A stretch of DNA of 64,000 nucleotides from Polynucleobacter necessarius. GTDB lineage: Bacteria > Pseudomonadota > Gammaproteobacteria > Burkholderiales > Burkholderiaceae. The stretch is from positions 1,034,489-1,098,488 of the forward strand of contig NZ_LT615227.1 in assembly GCF_900096755.1 (NCBI RefSeq), read 5' to 3'. A program made the position numbers and the translations under genes. The notes beneath the pieces were generated by a model that saw only the letters and a list, made by a program, of their open reading frames with translations, was not told the DNA's origin and searched no databases. Positions 27,987 to 37,626 of the stretch are shown piece after piece. Each line of letters starts with the position of its first letter. Positions within the stretch are counted from its first letter, which is position 1.

Positions 27987-29153
27987 CTAGTTTTTGCGGT
28001 ATTTCTGCAAAATTCCGACTAATCCCTTGGCTATACGGCCAATATCCTCATCCGCCATTGCAGGAAACAAAGGGAGCGTCAGGATGGATTTACCAATGCG
28101 TTCGGCGATTGGCGTGTCAGAGGTTTTGTAACCCTGGTTTTTATAAAGCGTAAAGCTAGTGATAGCAGGGTAATGAACGCCGGTACCAATACCAAGATCC
28201 TTTAACTCGGCCATGATTTGGGCGCGATCTGTATTTAATTGATCAAGCGGCAAAACTACTTGGAACATGTGCCAGTTGCTATCAGTAAAGTTTTCAACTG
28301 GAAGTTCTAATTTCAAATCATCTAATGAAGCAGCTTTTAATTCAGCGCGCATGACATCAAAGTATTGGCGCGCCAATGCAATACGACGTGCTTGATATGC
28401 AGGCAGCTGCTTGAGTTGCTCAAGCCCGATAGCTGCATTGACATCTGTCAAATTATCTTTTCCACCCAATACGTCAACATCCATTCCGTCCATACCTTGA
28501 CGGGTTAATCCTTGAAGACGGAATTTCTCAGCAAGCCTTGCTTCATCAACATTGTTTAAAACAAGACAGCCACCTTCAACGGTAGTCAGATTTTTGTTTG
28601 CCTGGAAACTAAAACTTACTAAGTCACCAAAGCTACCAATCTTCTTACCCTGCCACTGGGATCCAAAGGCTTGTGCCGCATCTTCAATGACGCGTAGATT
28701 ATGTTGCTTGGCCAATGCGTAGAGTTGGTCCATGTTGACTGGTAGGCCAGCCAAATAGACTGGCATGATGGCGCGGGTTTTTGGCGTAATGGCGCTCGCA
28801 ACTTTAGCGAGATCAATATTACGTGTCACTGGATCAATATCAGCAAACACAGGTTTTGCGCCAACACTCAAGATTACGTTTGATGTTGCGACCCAAGAGA
28901 TTGGAGTAGTGATCACCTCATCCCCAGGACCAATACCTGCAACTTGTAAAGCGATTTTCATGGTCGCCGTGCCATTTGCAAAGCAACGTACAGGACGTCC
29001 ACCGAAATAATTACTTAGGGTTGCCTCAAACTCTGCAAGCTTAGGCCCAGATGTCACCCATCCGGAACGCAAGACTTCTGAAACTGCATCGATAGTTTCT
29101 TGATTGAAACTTGGGCGCGTGAAAGGAATGAAGGTGGAATTGGTGTCTGACAT
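27987..29153 (-). CDS. arnB: UDP-4-keto-pentose aminotransferase
   Basis: PLP-dependent aminotransferase that makes UDP-Ara4N from the keto sugar with glutamate. It has 388 residues in the DegT/DnrJ/EryC1/StrS family. The PLP lysine is in SFSFQANKNLTT; other family marks are FANGTATM and EDAAQAFGS. It is 11 nt downstream of arnT. Confidence 0.94.
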   Translation of the reverse strand: MSDTNSTFIPFTRPSFNQETIDAVSEVLRSGWVTSGPKLAEFEATLSNYFGGRPVRCFANGTATMKIALQVAGIGPGDEVITTPISWVATSNVILSVGAKPVFADIDPVTRNIDLAKVASAITPKTRAIMPVYLAGLPVNMDQLYALAKQHNLRVIEDAAQAFGSQWQGKKIGSFGDLVSFSFQANKNLTTVEGGCLVLNNVDEARLAEKFRLQGLTRQGMDGMDVDVLGGKDNLTDVNAAIGLEQLKQLPAYQARRIALARQYFDVMRAELKAASLDDLKLELPVENFTDSNWHMFQVVLPLDQLNTDRAQIMAELKDLGIGTGVHYPAITSFTLYKNQGYKTSDTPIAERIGKSILTLPLFPAMADEDIGRIAKGLVGILQKYRKN

Positions 29154-29164
29154 GATGATCTATA

Positions 29165-30856
29165 TTACTGCGTCACGTTCGAGGCATCTGGGTGTTTAAC
29201 AATGACTCTGCGAGAATCTCGGCCAACTTCTTGCATGGGCAGGTTTATTGCTTGTAGTGCCTCAAACTGCTCTGGAACCATTAAGGCATAAGCGGTTTGG
29301 TCTTCTTTCCAGCGGGCAATGAAGGCATCGAGGCTTGGTATCCAGAGTGCGGGCTCTTGGTTGACGCCAAACTCAAGTTCGTCAGGAGACTCCACCATGA
29401 TCATGGTTCTGCCTAAATAGAAGGGTACCGTGTGGTCAAGAAGGCGAACAGAATAGAAATTTACTTTTTCTGGAATAGATGCTTTAACGCTTTCCACAAG
29501 ATCAATGCCAGACACTGCGCGCCCTAAAGTTTCGTGACCGGTTCCCGCAATAATCGCGCAGAGAAAAAATCCACACGCAAAACTCACAATGCTTTGCATG
29601 CCATTGCGTTTACTTTGCCAGGCTGCGTAGGTGCTAAATGTTATTAGAGCCGCCAAAGCAGCGATCACCCAGTAAACATATTGTGCATAGGCTTCAATCT
29701 CATCGGGCCTCGCTTTTTTGCCAATTGCATCTAGAAAGAAAAATCCAGCACATCCAAGTAATGCAAATCCAAGCACCTGCAATTTCCATGGCGCAGCCAT
29801 GGTGTTGGTATGCCCAAGCAAGCGGTCAAGGCGATTCCCAATAATTAATGCAAGCGCAGGAAAAATAGGAATGATGTAGCCGGGCAACTTAGAGCGTGAG
29901 ACGCTAAAGAATGCAAAGATCACCACAAACCAGCAAACCAATAACCAGCCGGCAGAAAACTCGCGGCGACGTTCGCTCCAGGCTTGTGCAATAGCACCAG
30001 GAATTTGTAGGACCCATGGAAGCAGACCAATTAATAGCAGGGGTACAAAGTAATAAATTGGCCCAGTCCTGCTGTGTGCATCTTGCGTAAAGCGCTGTAG
30101 ATGCTCGTGAATAAAGAAGAATTCTAAGAACTCTGGATTGCGCTGTGCAACCAATACGAACCAGGGGGCAGTGATCGCCAAGAACAAAATGGTTCCGCTA
30201 AATAAACGCAAGCGAGTCCAAATTTTCCAATCCCAAGTGCTAACGGAGTAAGCGATAAATACCATCGCAGGAATCGCAGCGCCAATGACGCCCTTAGACA
30301 AAGTAGCGAATGCCATAAAAATCCAGCAAGCCCACATCCAGTTGCGACAACTACTTTTGTTCTGAGAAGTTTGAGCGATTAATAAGCTGCACAGTGCTGC
30401 TACTAAAAAAGAAGAGAGGCCCATGTCTAGCGAATTAAAGTGCCCGCTAATGACCCACATCGGACTCGACGCCAATACCACGGCAGCCAACCATCCTGCT
30501 CTCGCGTTATAAATGCGTGCGCCAGTAAACCCAACTAAAAGAATGGTTAAGAAACCAGTGGGTGCAGTCCAGAGACGCGCTTGCCATTCACCAATGCCAA
30601 ACACTTGAAATGCTGCAGCAGTTGCCCAAGCTTGCAATGGCGGTTTTTCAAAATACTTGTAACCGTTGTAACGTGGAGTAACCCAGTCACCGGTTACTAA
30701 CATTTCACGGGCGATCTCTGCATAACGCCCCTCATCAGATGGAATAAGGTGGCGGTAATTGAGCGTGCCAAACCACAGCAGGCCGTAAATAATGACCAAT
30801 AGCAAAATCTTGCCTGGGTGCAGGGCTGACGACTGCCGAATTTGGCCAAATTGCAT
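29165..30856 (-). CDS. arnT: Lipid A Ara4N transferase (ArnT-type membrane glycosyltransferase)
   Basis: Transfers Ara4N from undecaprenyl phosphate to lipid A phosphates in the periplasm, lowering negative surface charge and giving resistance to cationic peptides. It has 563 residues and about 12 hydrophobic segments. The catalytic loop motif DEGRYAEIAREM sits after the first membrane helix, and KYFEKPPLQAW follows. Its ATG overlaps the stop of the preceding DUF498 gene by one base (TAATG). Confidence 0.92.
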   Translation of the reverse strand: MQFGQIRQSSALHPGKILLLVIIYGLLWFGTLNYRHLIPSDEGRYAEIAREMLVTGDWVTPRYNGYKYFEKPPLQAWATAAAFQVFGIGEWQARLWTAPTGFLTILLVGFTGARIYNARAGWLAAVVLASSPMWVISGHFNSLDMGLSSFLVAALCSLLIAQTSQNKSSCRNWMWACWIFMAFATLSKGVIGAAIPAMVFIAYSVSTWDWKIWTRLRLFSGTILFLAITAPWFVLVAQRNPEFLEFFFIHEHLQRFTQDAHSRTGPIYYFVPLLLIGLLPWVLQIPGAIAQAWSERRREFSAGWLLVCWFVVIFAFFSVSRSKLPGYIIPIFPALALIIGNRLDRLLGHTNTMAAPWKLQVLGFALLGCAGFFFLDAIGKKARPDEIEAYAQYVYWVIAALAALITFSTYAAWQSKRNGMQSIVSFACGFFLCAIIAGTGHETLGRAVSGIDLVESVKASIPEKVNFYSVRLLDHTVPFYLGRTMIMVESPDELEFGVNQEPALWIPSLDAFIARWKEDQTAYALMVPEQFEALQAINLPMQEVGRDSRRVIVKHPDASNVTQ

Positions 30857-31233
30857 TAAACGGGCTCCACCATCAGGGCTAGCAGGACTTGGCGGCCTTC
30901 GCCTACCAAAATGTTGTAAGTGCGGCAGGCTGCTTGGGAGTCCATGATTTCAAAGCCAATTTTGGCTTGAATGAGGGTTTTGAGGAGCTCAGGCTTCGGA
31001 AAGCGCTGACGTTTTCCCGTGCCAATTAGGATTAATTCTGGTTTTAAATCAACGAGTTGCGATAAATGACTTCCCTCTAAGCCATCAAAATTCTGAACTG
31101 GCCAATTTGAGATAGCGCCATCCGAGCTGAGGACAACAGCATGGGCGTAAGGAGTCTTATTGATCTCTACGTAGCCATTGCCGTAGCCGGTGATCGTATT
31201 CGCTCCGGAATGGGGGTCAGATTGAAGCTTCAA
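30856..31233 (-). CDS. Mth938-like/DUF498 domain protein, first gene of the arn operon
   Basis: A 125-residue protein of the family that includes human NDUFAF3 and archaeal Mth938. Marks are YGNGYVEINKTPYAHAVV, LILIGTGKRQRFP and AACRTYNILVGEGRQV. The molecular role in bacteria is not established. Tight coupling to arnT through TAATG is seen. The promoter upstream is shared by the whole run. Confidence 0.85.
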   Translation of the reverse strand: MKLQSDPHSGANTITGYGNGYVEINKTPYAHAVVLSSDGAISNWPVQNFDGLEGSHLSQLVDLKPELILIGTGKRQRFPKPELLKTLIQAKIGFEIMDSQAACRTYNILVGEGRQVLLALMVEPV

Positions 31234-31259
31234 GTGGACTCTCTGTCATAATTATGTGG

Positions 31260-31290
31260 ATTATAGCTAGCTGTTTTTCTCATATTTCAA
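31260..31290 (-). promoter_or_regulatory. Probable promoter of the DUF498-arn operon
   Basis: On the - strand, TTGAAA (31290-31285) and a perfect TATAAT (31265-31260) are 19 nt apart, 27 nt before the DUF498 start. The spacing is wide for sigma-70, but the -10 box is exact. Confidence 0.55.
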
Positions 31291-31311
31291 GGACTTACCC
31301 TTTAATTTATT

Positions 31312-32568
31312 GTGAAACCGATCCGAAAGTCCCAAAAGCTCGATAACGTCTGTTATGACATACGTGGGCCGGTGCTCGAGCTTGCTCAGCGCATGGAGGA
31401 AGAGGGTCACAAAATTATCAAATTAAACATCGGAAACGTAGGGGTTTTCGGTTTTGATCCTCCTGAAGAGATTCAGTTGGACATGATTCGCAATTTAAGT
31501 AATGCCTCGGCTTATTCTGATTCCAAAGGAATCTTTTCTGCTCGCAAGGCCATCATGCAGTATTGCCAAGAAAAAGGCATTCAAGGCGTGACTTTGGATG
31601 ATATCTATACCGGCAATGGCGTTTCTGAACTCATCGTTCTTTCGATGAATGCGCTCTTAAATGATGGCGATGAAGTATTGGTGCCAACACCAGATTATCC
31701 GCTGTGGACTGCGGCGGTGAGTTTGTCAAGCAGCACACCTGTTCACTATCTTTGTGACGAATCAAAAGATTGGGCTCCAGACTTAAATGATCTGCGTAAA
31801 AAAATTACGCCACGCACAAAAGCGATTGTGGTGATTAACCCAAGCAATCCTACCGGTGCAATTTATTCAAAAGAAGTCTTGCTTGAGTTAACTCAGATTG
31901 CTCGCGAACATGGTTTGATTTTGTTTGCTGATGAGATTTACGACAAGATGCTGTATGACGGTGAGAAACATATCTCTCTCGCGTCTTTATCGACCGACGT
32001 AGTTACCATTACCTTTAACGGCCTTTCTAAGAATTACCGTTCATGTGGTTACCGTGCTGGATGGATGATCGTTTCAGGCGATAAAGAAATGGTTCGTGAT
32101 TACATCGAGGGCTTAAATATGTTGGCCTCGATGCGCCTATGCGCAAACGTACCAGGTCAGTATGCGATTCAAACTGCGCTCGGCGGATACCAAAGCATTA
32201 ATGACTTGGTTGGTGAGGGTGGTCGTCTTGCCAAGCAGCGTGATCTTGCGTGGAAACTCATTACTGATATTCCGGGTGTTACTTGCGTCAAGCCAAAATC
32301 AGCTTTGTATTTATTCCCAAGGTTAGACCCAGAGGTTTATCCAATTGAAGATGACCAGCAATTTGTTGTCGATCTTTTAAAAGAAGAAAAAGTATTGTTA
32401 GTGCAGGGCTCTGGTTTTAACTGGGGCAAACCTGACCACTTCCGCGTAGTGTTCTTGCCTCATGAAGATGTTCTTAAGGAAGCTATTGGCCGCCTTGCAC
32501 GTTTTCTGGAGCGTTATCGTAATAAGCACAGCCGCAAGGCTTCTTCAACTGCAGCAAAGGCATCATGA
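31312..32568 (+). CDS. alaA: Glutamate-pyruvate aminotransferase AlaA
   Basis: PLP-dependent enzyme for alanine synthesis. It has 418 residues and lines up along its length with E. coli AlaA: SQKLDNVCYDIRGPVLELA, IYTGNGVSELI, VPTPDYPLWTAAVSLSS, INPSNPTGA, FADEIYDKMLY, and the PLP Lys in FNGLSKNYR. The motif NIGNVGVFGFD replaces the usual GNPAPFGF. The start is GTG at 31312. It overlaps hom by 4 nt (ATGA). Confidence 0.94.
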   Translation: MKPIRKSQKLDNVCYDIRGPVLELAQRMEEEGHKIIKLNIGNVGVFGFDPPEEIQLDMIRNLSNASAYSDSKGIFSARKAIMQYCQEKGIQGVTLDDIYTGNGVSELIVLSMNALLNDGDEVLVPTPDYPLWTAAVSLSSSTPVHYLCDESKDWAPDLNDLRKKITPRTKAIVVINPSNPTGAIYSKEVLLELTQIAREHGLILFADEIYDKMLYDGEKHISLASLSTDVVTITFNGLSKNYRSCGYRAGWMIVSGDKEMVRDYIEGLNMLASMRLCANVPGQYAIQTALGGYQSINDLVGEGGRLAKQRDLAWKLITDIPGVTCVKPKSALYLFPRLDPEVYPIEDDQQFVVDLLKEEKVLLVQGSGFNWGKPDHFRVVFLPHEDVLKEAIGRLARFLERYRNKHSRKASSTAAKAS

Positions 32569-33875
32569 AACCGATTCAAGTAGGTCTATTAGGTATTGGC
32601 ACTGTTGGTGGTGGCGTATTCACTGTTCTCGAACGTAACCAAGATGAGATTCAGCGTCGTGCAGGGCGCGGTATTCGTATTAATACCGTTGCTGATTTAA
32701 ATGTAGAACGCGTCAAAGAATTGGTTAAAGATCGCGCCCAAGTGGTGAGCGATGCTCGTGCGGTTATTAATAATCCTGAGATCGATATTGTTGTTGAGCT
32801 CATTGGTGGTTACGGCATTGCTAAGGACTTGGTTCTTGAGGCAATCGCCGCCGGTAAGCACGTTGTAACAGCTAATAAAGCATTAATCGCTGTTCACGGT
32901 AACGAGATTTTTAAAGCTGCCCATGCCAAAGGCGTCATGGTTGCATTTGAAGCTGCTGTTGCTGGTGGAATTCCAATTATTAAAGCTTTGCGCGAAGGTT
33001 TAACTGCCAACCGCATTGAGTGGATTGCCGGCATCATTAATGGCACAACCAATTTCATCTTGTCTGAGATGCGCGACAAGGGATTAGATTTCGCAACAGT
33101 ACTTAAAGAAGCTCAACGTTTAGGCTACGCAGAAGCTGATCCTACTTTCGATATCGAAGGTGTTGATGCTGCCCATAAAGCGACCATCATGAGCGCGATT
33201 GCATTTGGTATTCCAATGCAGTTTGAAAAAGCGCATATTGAAGGCATTACTAAGCTTGCTGCGATTGATATTCGTTATGCAGAGCAACTGGGTTATCGAA
33301 TCAAGTTACTTGGTATCGCCAAAAAGACGCCAACAGGTGTGGAGTTGCGCGTTCACCCAACCTTAATTCCTTCTAAGCGTTTGATTGCCAATGTTGAAGG
33401 CGCTATGAATGCTGTTCAAGTATTTGGCGATGCTGTTGGTACTACTTTGTATTACGGTAAGGGCGCTGGTTCTGAGCCAACAGCCTCTGCGGTGATTGCG
33501 GATTTAGTCGACATTACTCGTTTGTTGAGTGCTGATGCTGAGCATCGCGTTCCTTACTTGGCCTTCCAGCCTGATTCAGTGCAAGATACGCCGGTATTGC
33601 CTATTGGCGAGATCACTACAAGCTACTATCTGCGTCTACGTGTTGCTGATCAAGCTGGCGTACTGGCCGATATCACTCGTATCCTCGCTTCGCATGGCGT
33701 ATCTATCGATGCGCTCTTGCAAAAAGAGGCTGATGAGGGTGAGAGTCAAACCGACTTAGTTGCCTTGACTCACGAAACCAAAGAAAAGAACATGCTTGCT
33801 GCAATCAAAGAGATCCAAGATCTCAAGACGGTTGCTGGCGAGGTAGTAAAGATCCGTTTAGAAAATCTGCCCTAA
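32565..33875 (+). CDS. hom: Homoserine dehydrogenase
   Basis: Reduces aspartate semialdehyde to homoserine for threonine and methionine. It has 436 residues: NAD(P) motif GLLGIGTVGGGV, signature GTTNFILSEM and a C-terminal ACT domain (RLRVADQAGVLADITRIL), which suggests feedback control by threonine. It is translationally coupled to alaA and followed by thrC after 19 nt. Confidence 0.97.
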   Translation: MKPIQVGLLGIGTVGGGVFTVLERNQDEIQRRAGRGIRINTVADLNVERVKELVKDRAQVVSDARAVINNPEIDIVVELIGGYGIAKDLVLEAIAAGKHVVTANKALIAVHGNEIFKAAHAKGVMVAFEAAVAGGIPIIKALREGLTANRIEWIAGIINGTTNFILSEMRDKGLDFATVLKEAQRLGYAEADPTFDIEGVDAAHKATIMSAIAFGIPMQFEKAHIEGITKLAAIDIRYAEQLGYRIKLLGIAKKTPTGVELRVHPTLIPSKRLIANVEGAMNAVQVFGDAVGTTLYYGKGAGSEPTASAVIADLVDITRLLSADAEHRVPYLAFQPDSVQDTPVLPIGEITTSYYLRLRVADQAGVLADITRILASHGVSIDALLQKEADEGESQTDLVALTHETKEKNMLAAIKEIQDLKTVAGEVVKIRLENLP

Positions 33876-33894
33876 GTAAAATTCAGCAAAATAC

Positions 33895-35337
33895 ATGCGT
33901 TACCAATCTACTCGTGGCAATAGTCCACAACAAACCTTCCTAGAAATTTTGTTGGGTGGATTGGCGCCTGATGGTGGCTTGTATTTGCCTACCCAGTATC
34001 CGCAAGTTACTGCAGCGCAGTTAGATGCTTGGCGCGGCTTGTCTTACGCTGATTTGGCTTATGAAGTATTGAGTCTGTATTGCGACGATATTCCCGAAGG
34101 GGACTTACGTGCACTCTTGCGTAAAACATACACGGAACAGGTGTACTGTAATGGTCGTCCGCAAGATAACGCTAAAGACATTACACCATTGCATTGGCTG
34201 GGCGAAGAACAGGGGACTCGTATCGGCTTATTGAGCCTGTCTAACGGTCCAACTTTGGCATTTAAAGATATGGCGATGCAATTGCTCGGTAATCTCTTTG
34301 AATACGCTCTCAAGAAAAAAGGTCAGCAGCTCAATATTTTAGGAGCCACCTCTGGTGATACTGGTAGCGCTGCCGAATACGCAATGCGAGGTAAAGAAGG
34401 CGTCAAAGTATTTATGCTTTCACCGCGCGGCAAGATGAGTGCATTTCAGTCTGCGCAAATGTATTCCTTGCAAGACCCCAATATTTTTAACTTAGCAGTA
34501 GCCGGTGTCTTTGATGATTGCCAGGATATTGTTAAGGTGGTTAGTAATGACCATGCATTTAAAGCGAAGAACCAAATCGGTACCGTAAACTCCATTAATT
34601 GGGGTCGCGTAGTCGCACAAGTGGTTTATTACTTCCAAGGTTATTTGTTAGCAACAAAATCGAGTTCTGAAAAAGTATCTTTCACGGTGCCCTCTGGCAA
34701 TTTTGGAAACGTTTGCGCTGGTCATATCGCTCGCATGATGGGCTTACCTATCGAACACCTTATTGTTGCTACTAATGAAAATGACGTGTTAGATGAGTTC
34801 TTCCGCACTGGCGTTTATCGTGCGCGCAAGTCTGCCGAAACATTGCATACCTCAAGCCCATCCATGGATATCTCAAAAGCGAGCAACTTTGAGCGCTTTG
34901 TATTTGATTTCATGGGGCGTGATGGCAAAGCTACTGCTGGTATGTTTAAGCAGGTTGATGAGGCTGGTGGTTTTGATATTTCTAAAGATGCGGTCTTTAA
35001 GGGGCTTGGACAGTACGGCTTCCAATCTGGTCGCAGTACCCACCAGAATCGCCTAGAAACCATTCGTGATGTTGATCAACGTTACGGCGTCATGATTGAT
35101 ACTCATACTGCCGATGGCATGAAAGTAGCTCGTGAGCACTTGCAAGCAGGCATTCCAATGATTGTTCTGGAGACAGCGCTACCAATTAAGTTTGAAGAAA
35201 CGATTGAAGTGGCGTTGGGCCGCCCTGCTGAATGCCCGCCTGCATTCAGGGATATCAAGTCCAAGCCGCAGCGTGTAGAAAATATTGATGCTGATGTGAA
35301 TCAGGTTAAAACTTTCATCACAACACATCTAGATTAA
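33895..35337 (+). CDS. thrC: Threonine synthase
   Basis: PLP enzyme that converts O-phosphohomoserine to threonine. It has 480 residues; the PLP lysine is in LAFKDMAMQLLGN and the phosphate loop in LGATSGDTGSAAEYAM. It is the third gene of alaA-hom-thrC. No homoserine kinase is present here. Confidence 0.96.
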   Translation: MRYQSTRGNSPQQTFLEILLGGLAPDGGLYLPTQYPQVTAAQLDAWRGLSYADLAYEVLSLYCDDIPEGDLRALLRKTYTEQVYCNGRPQDNAKDITPLHWLGEEQGTRIGLLSLSNGPTLAFKDMAMQLLGNLFEYALKKKGQQLNILGATSGDTGSAAEYAMRGKEGVKVFMLSPRGKMSAFQSAQMYSLQDPNIFNLAVAGVFDDCQDIVKVVSNDHAFKAKNQIGTVNSINWGRVVAQVVYYFQGYLLATKSSSEKVSFTVPSGNFGNVCAGHIARMMGLPIEHLIVATNENDVLDEFFRTGVYRARKSAETLHTSSPSMDISKASNFERFVFDFMGRDGKATAGMFKQVDEAGGFDISKDAVFKGLGQYGFQSGRSTHQNRLETIRDVDQRYGVMIDTHTADGMKVAREHLQAGIPMIVLETALPIKFEETIEVALGRPAECPPAFRDIKSKPQRVENIDADVNQVKTFITTHLD

Positions 35338-35375
35338 TTTTTAATCTAGAAAATTCAAGCAATACCAATCATCCC

Positions 35376-36584
35376 ATGACTAAGCCACCAATGTTGACTG
35401 CGCAGCAGGCTTTAGACCATTTGCTTTCTCACGCTCAGCCTGTTGGCGAGAGTGAGAAGGTTGCAATGCAAGCGGCATTAGGTCGCGTTCTTGCTGAAAA
35501 TGTAAATAGCCTGGTAGATGTCCCTCCGTTAGATAACACCTCAATGGATGGTTATGCCGTTCGTTGTGCTGATATCACTGCACCAGAAAAAGTATTAAGA
35601 ATTGCTCAGCGCATTCCAGCCGGCTCCATTGGCACCCAATTAGAACCAGGTACTGCTGCCAGAATTTTTACCGGCGCCCCTGTGCCTCCGGGCGCTGATG
35701 CTGTGATCATGCAGGAGGATGGCACAGTTGAAAGTCAATCTGACCAGGTAGCAATCAATATTGCTCCAACATCGGGTCAGTGGATTCGTCGTAGGGGGGG
35801 TGAAGATTTAACTGCGGGTAAGACTTGTTTGACTGCTGGTACATTTTTGCGTCCTCAAGAGTTGGGTGTCGCCGCTTCAGCTGGACTGACGCATCTAAAT
35901 GTAAAGCGTCGCGTGAAGGTCGCTGCGTTCTTTACGGGTGATGAGCTGGCACTTCCGGGTGAGCCACTAAAACTAGGCGGCATTTATAACTCCAACCGCG
36001 ATACCTTGTTGGCATGTCTCAGATCTTTAGGTTGTGATGCAACCGATTTAGGTATTGTTCCAGATCGTTTAGACGCTACTCGTGAGGCTCTACGCAAAGC
36101 CAGCAAAGATCACGATTTGATTATTACCTCTGGTGATGTTTCAGTTGGTGAGGAGGATCACATCAAGCCGGCTGTGACTACTGAGGGTAGATTGGATCTG
36201 TGGCAAATCGCAATTAAGCCTGGGAAACCATTGGCATTTGGCGCAGTTCGTAAATCGAGCGAGCCGAAAGATGGAGAGGCTTGGTTTATTGGCTTACCTG
36301 GCAATCCAGTGTCTAGCTTTGTGACATTCTTATTATTTGTACGCCCCTTTATTTTGAAGCTGCAAGGGCGTGAAGCAAAGCAAGCTCAGTCTTATTTGAT
36401 GCGAGCAGACTTCGATTGGTTAAAAGCTGATCGACGCAATGAATTCTTGCGCGTCAGGATTAATGAGCGGGGCAGCCTCGATTTATTCCCCAACCAAAGC
36501 TCTGGTGTGCTCACTAGTGCCTCATGGGGTGATGGCTTAGTAGATTGCCCCCCAATCAAGCGATCAAAGCTGGTGATCTTGTGA
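35376..36584 (+). CDS. moeA: Molybdopterin molybdenumtransferase MoeA
   Basis: Inserts molybdate into adenylylated molybdopterin. It has 402 residues with DVPPLDNTSMDGYAV, IFTGAPVPPGADAVI, the MoCF motif TSGDVSVGEEDHIK and GLPGNPVSSFVTF. It is followed by a broken moaD and by moaE, so this was a cofactor gene set. Confidence 0.96.
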   Translation: MTKPPMLTAQQALDHLLSHAQPVGESEKVAMQAALGRVLAENVNSLVDVPPLDNTSMDGYAVRCADITAPEKVLRIAQRIPAGSIGTQLEPGTAARIFTGAPVPPGADAVIMQEDGTVESQSDQVAINIAPTSGQWIRRRGGEDLTAGKTCLTAGTFLRPQELGVAASAGLTHLNVKRRVKVAAFFTGDELALPGEPLKLGGIYNSNRDTLLACLRSLGCDATDLGIVPDRLDATREALRKASKDHDLIITSGDVSVGEEDHIKPAVTTEGRLDLWQIAIKPGKPLAFGAVRKSSEPKDGEAWFIGLPGNPVSSFVTFLLFVRPFILKLQGREAKQAQSYLMRADFDWLKADRRNEFLRVRINERGSLDLFPNQSSGVLTSASWGDGLVDCPPIKRSKLVIL

Positions 36585-36634
36585 AGTGCATCCCCTTTGA
36601 TGCGCTCCTCAAATAATCGGTTTACGATTAGCGT

Positions 36635-36896
36635 ATGAAACTTGAATTACGATTCTTTGCCTCATTGCGTGAAGCTCTTGGCGTCTCGCAAGAGAGCGTT
36701 ATCACTCCTGATAGCGTAAAAACAATTGCTGAACTCAGGGCTTATCTGGCCCAGCGTGGTAATCCTTGGTCTGAGTGAGGTATTGGCTGACGGTAAAGTA
36801 TTGCGCTGCGCTCTCAATCAACATATGGTTGATGCCAGTACTGCGTTGCAAGATGGTGCTGAGGTAGCGTTCTTCCCGCCAGTCACCGGAGGCTAA
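36635..36896 (+). pseudogene. moaD: Molybdopterin synthase small subunit, frameshifted
   Basis: The first part (KLELRFFASLREALGV ... RGNPWSE) ends at TGA 36776-36778. The ending ADGKVLRCALNQHMVDAS ... EVAFFPPVTGG follows in the next frame and closes with the essential double-Gly tail. Gain of one base or loss of two near 36770 explains it, next to a TGAG-like repeat. Without MoaD, MoaE cannot make molybdopterin unless another moaD exists. Confidence 0.9.
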
Positions 36897-36900
36897 TAAT

Positions 36901-37356
36901 GTGCTGATCAAGATTCAAGAAAGTGATTTTGATGTCAGTACTGAGTTAGCAGCGCTTCGCAAGGGTGATCCTCGTGTTGGAGCGGTGGTTACCTTTTTGG
37001 GTACTGTGCGAGATATGAATGATGGTGCTCAAGTAAAGGGTATGACACTTGAGCATTATCCCGGCATGACCGAAAAGGCTTTGGAAGAGATTCTTGATCA
37101 AGCTAAAGCGCGCTGGGATATCTATAACATCCTGGTGATTCATCGCGTTGGCCCCTTGTTACCCGAAGATCAAATTGTGTTGGTGGCCGTGACCAGTGCG
37201 CATCGTGGTGAAGCCTTCTCTGCTTGTGAGTTCATCATGGATTACTTGAAAACAGCCGCCCCGTTTTGGAAAAAAGAAGACACTCCTGAGGGTGCGCGTT
37301 GGGTAGATGCCCGCGTAACTGACGAAGCTGCAATGGCTCGTTGGCAAAAGAAGTAA
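36901..37356 (+). CDS. moaE: Molybdopterin synthase catalytic subunit
   Basis: Large subunit that converts cyclic pyranopterin phosphate to molybdopterin with sulfur from MoaD. It has 151 residues with GAVVTFLGTVRD, LEHYPGM, VIHRVGPL and the catalytic Lys region FWKKEDTPEGARWV. The start is GTG at 36901, 4 nt after the moaD stop. Confidence 0.95.
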   Translation: MLIKIQESDFDVSTELAALRKGDPRVGAVVTFLGTVRDMNDGAQVKGMTLEHYPGMTEKALEEILDQAKARWDIYNILVIHRVGPLLPEDQIVLVAVTSAHRGEAFSACEFIMDYLKTAAPFWKKEDTPEGARWVDARVTDEAAMARWQKK

Positions 37357-37376
37357 TCTAAGCAATCACCCCAGTT

Positions 37377-37626
37377 TTACCCCGCCTTAAAAAATGCCAA
37401 TTTCCCGCTTCTGGGGGGGGGTTGTTTTAATTTAATCTCTGCCTTAGATGCCTCAGATCGATCCCGGTGCTCTTGAGTAGCCAAAAGGATGACCGGTTCG
37501 ACGAGACCTTGTATACCGAGCGCCTTGCCCTGAATTACGGGCTTCTAAGCGATGTTCAAGACGGTTCATAATACCAGCATAGTAGGTGCCGTCAGCGCAT
37601 TCAAGAAGGTAAACAAGCCAGGTCAA
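37377..37626 (-). pseudogene. GIY-YIG nuclease family small protein (UPF0213-like), frameshifted
   Basis: This fills the 354-nt gap between moaE and clpB. On the - strand a frame beginning TTG at 37626 reads TWLVYLLECADGTYYAGI and RLEARNSGQGARYTRSRR, the GIY-YIG core of the YhbQ-like family. One extra base near 37497 breaks it. The next frame carries the rest: PVILLATQEHRDRSEASKAE and KLAFFKAG, ending at 37377. A run of nine G (37413-37421) lies in its 3' part. The start may once have been ATG. Confidence 0.8.
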
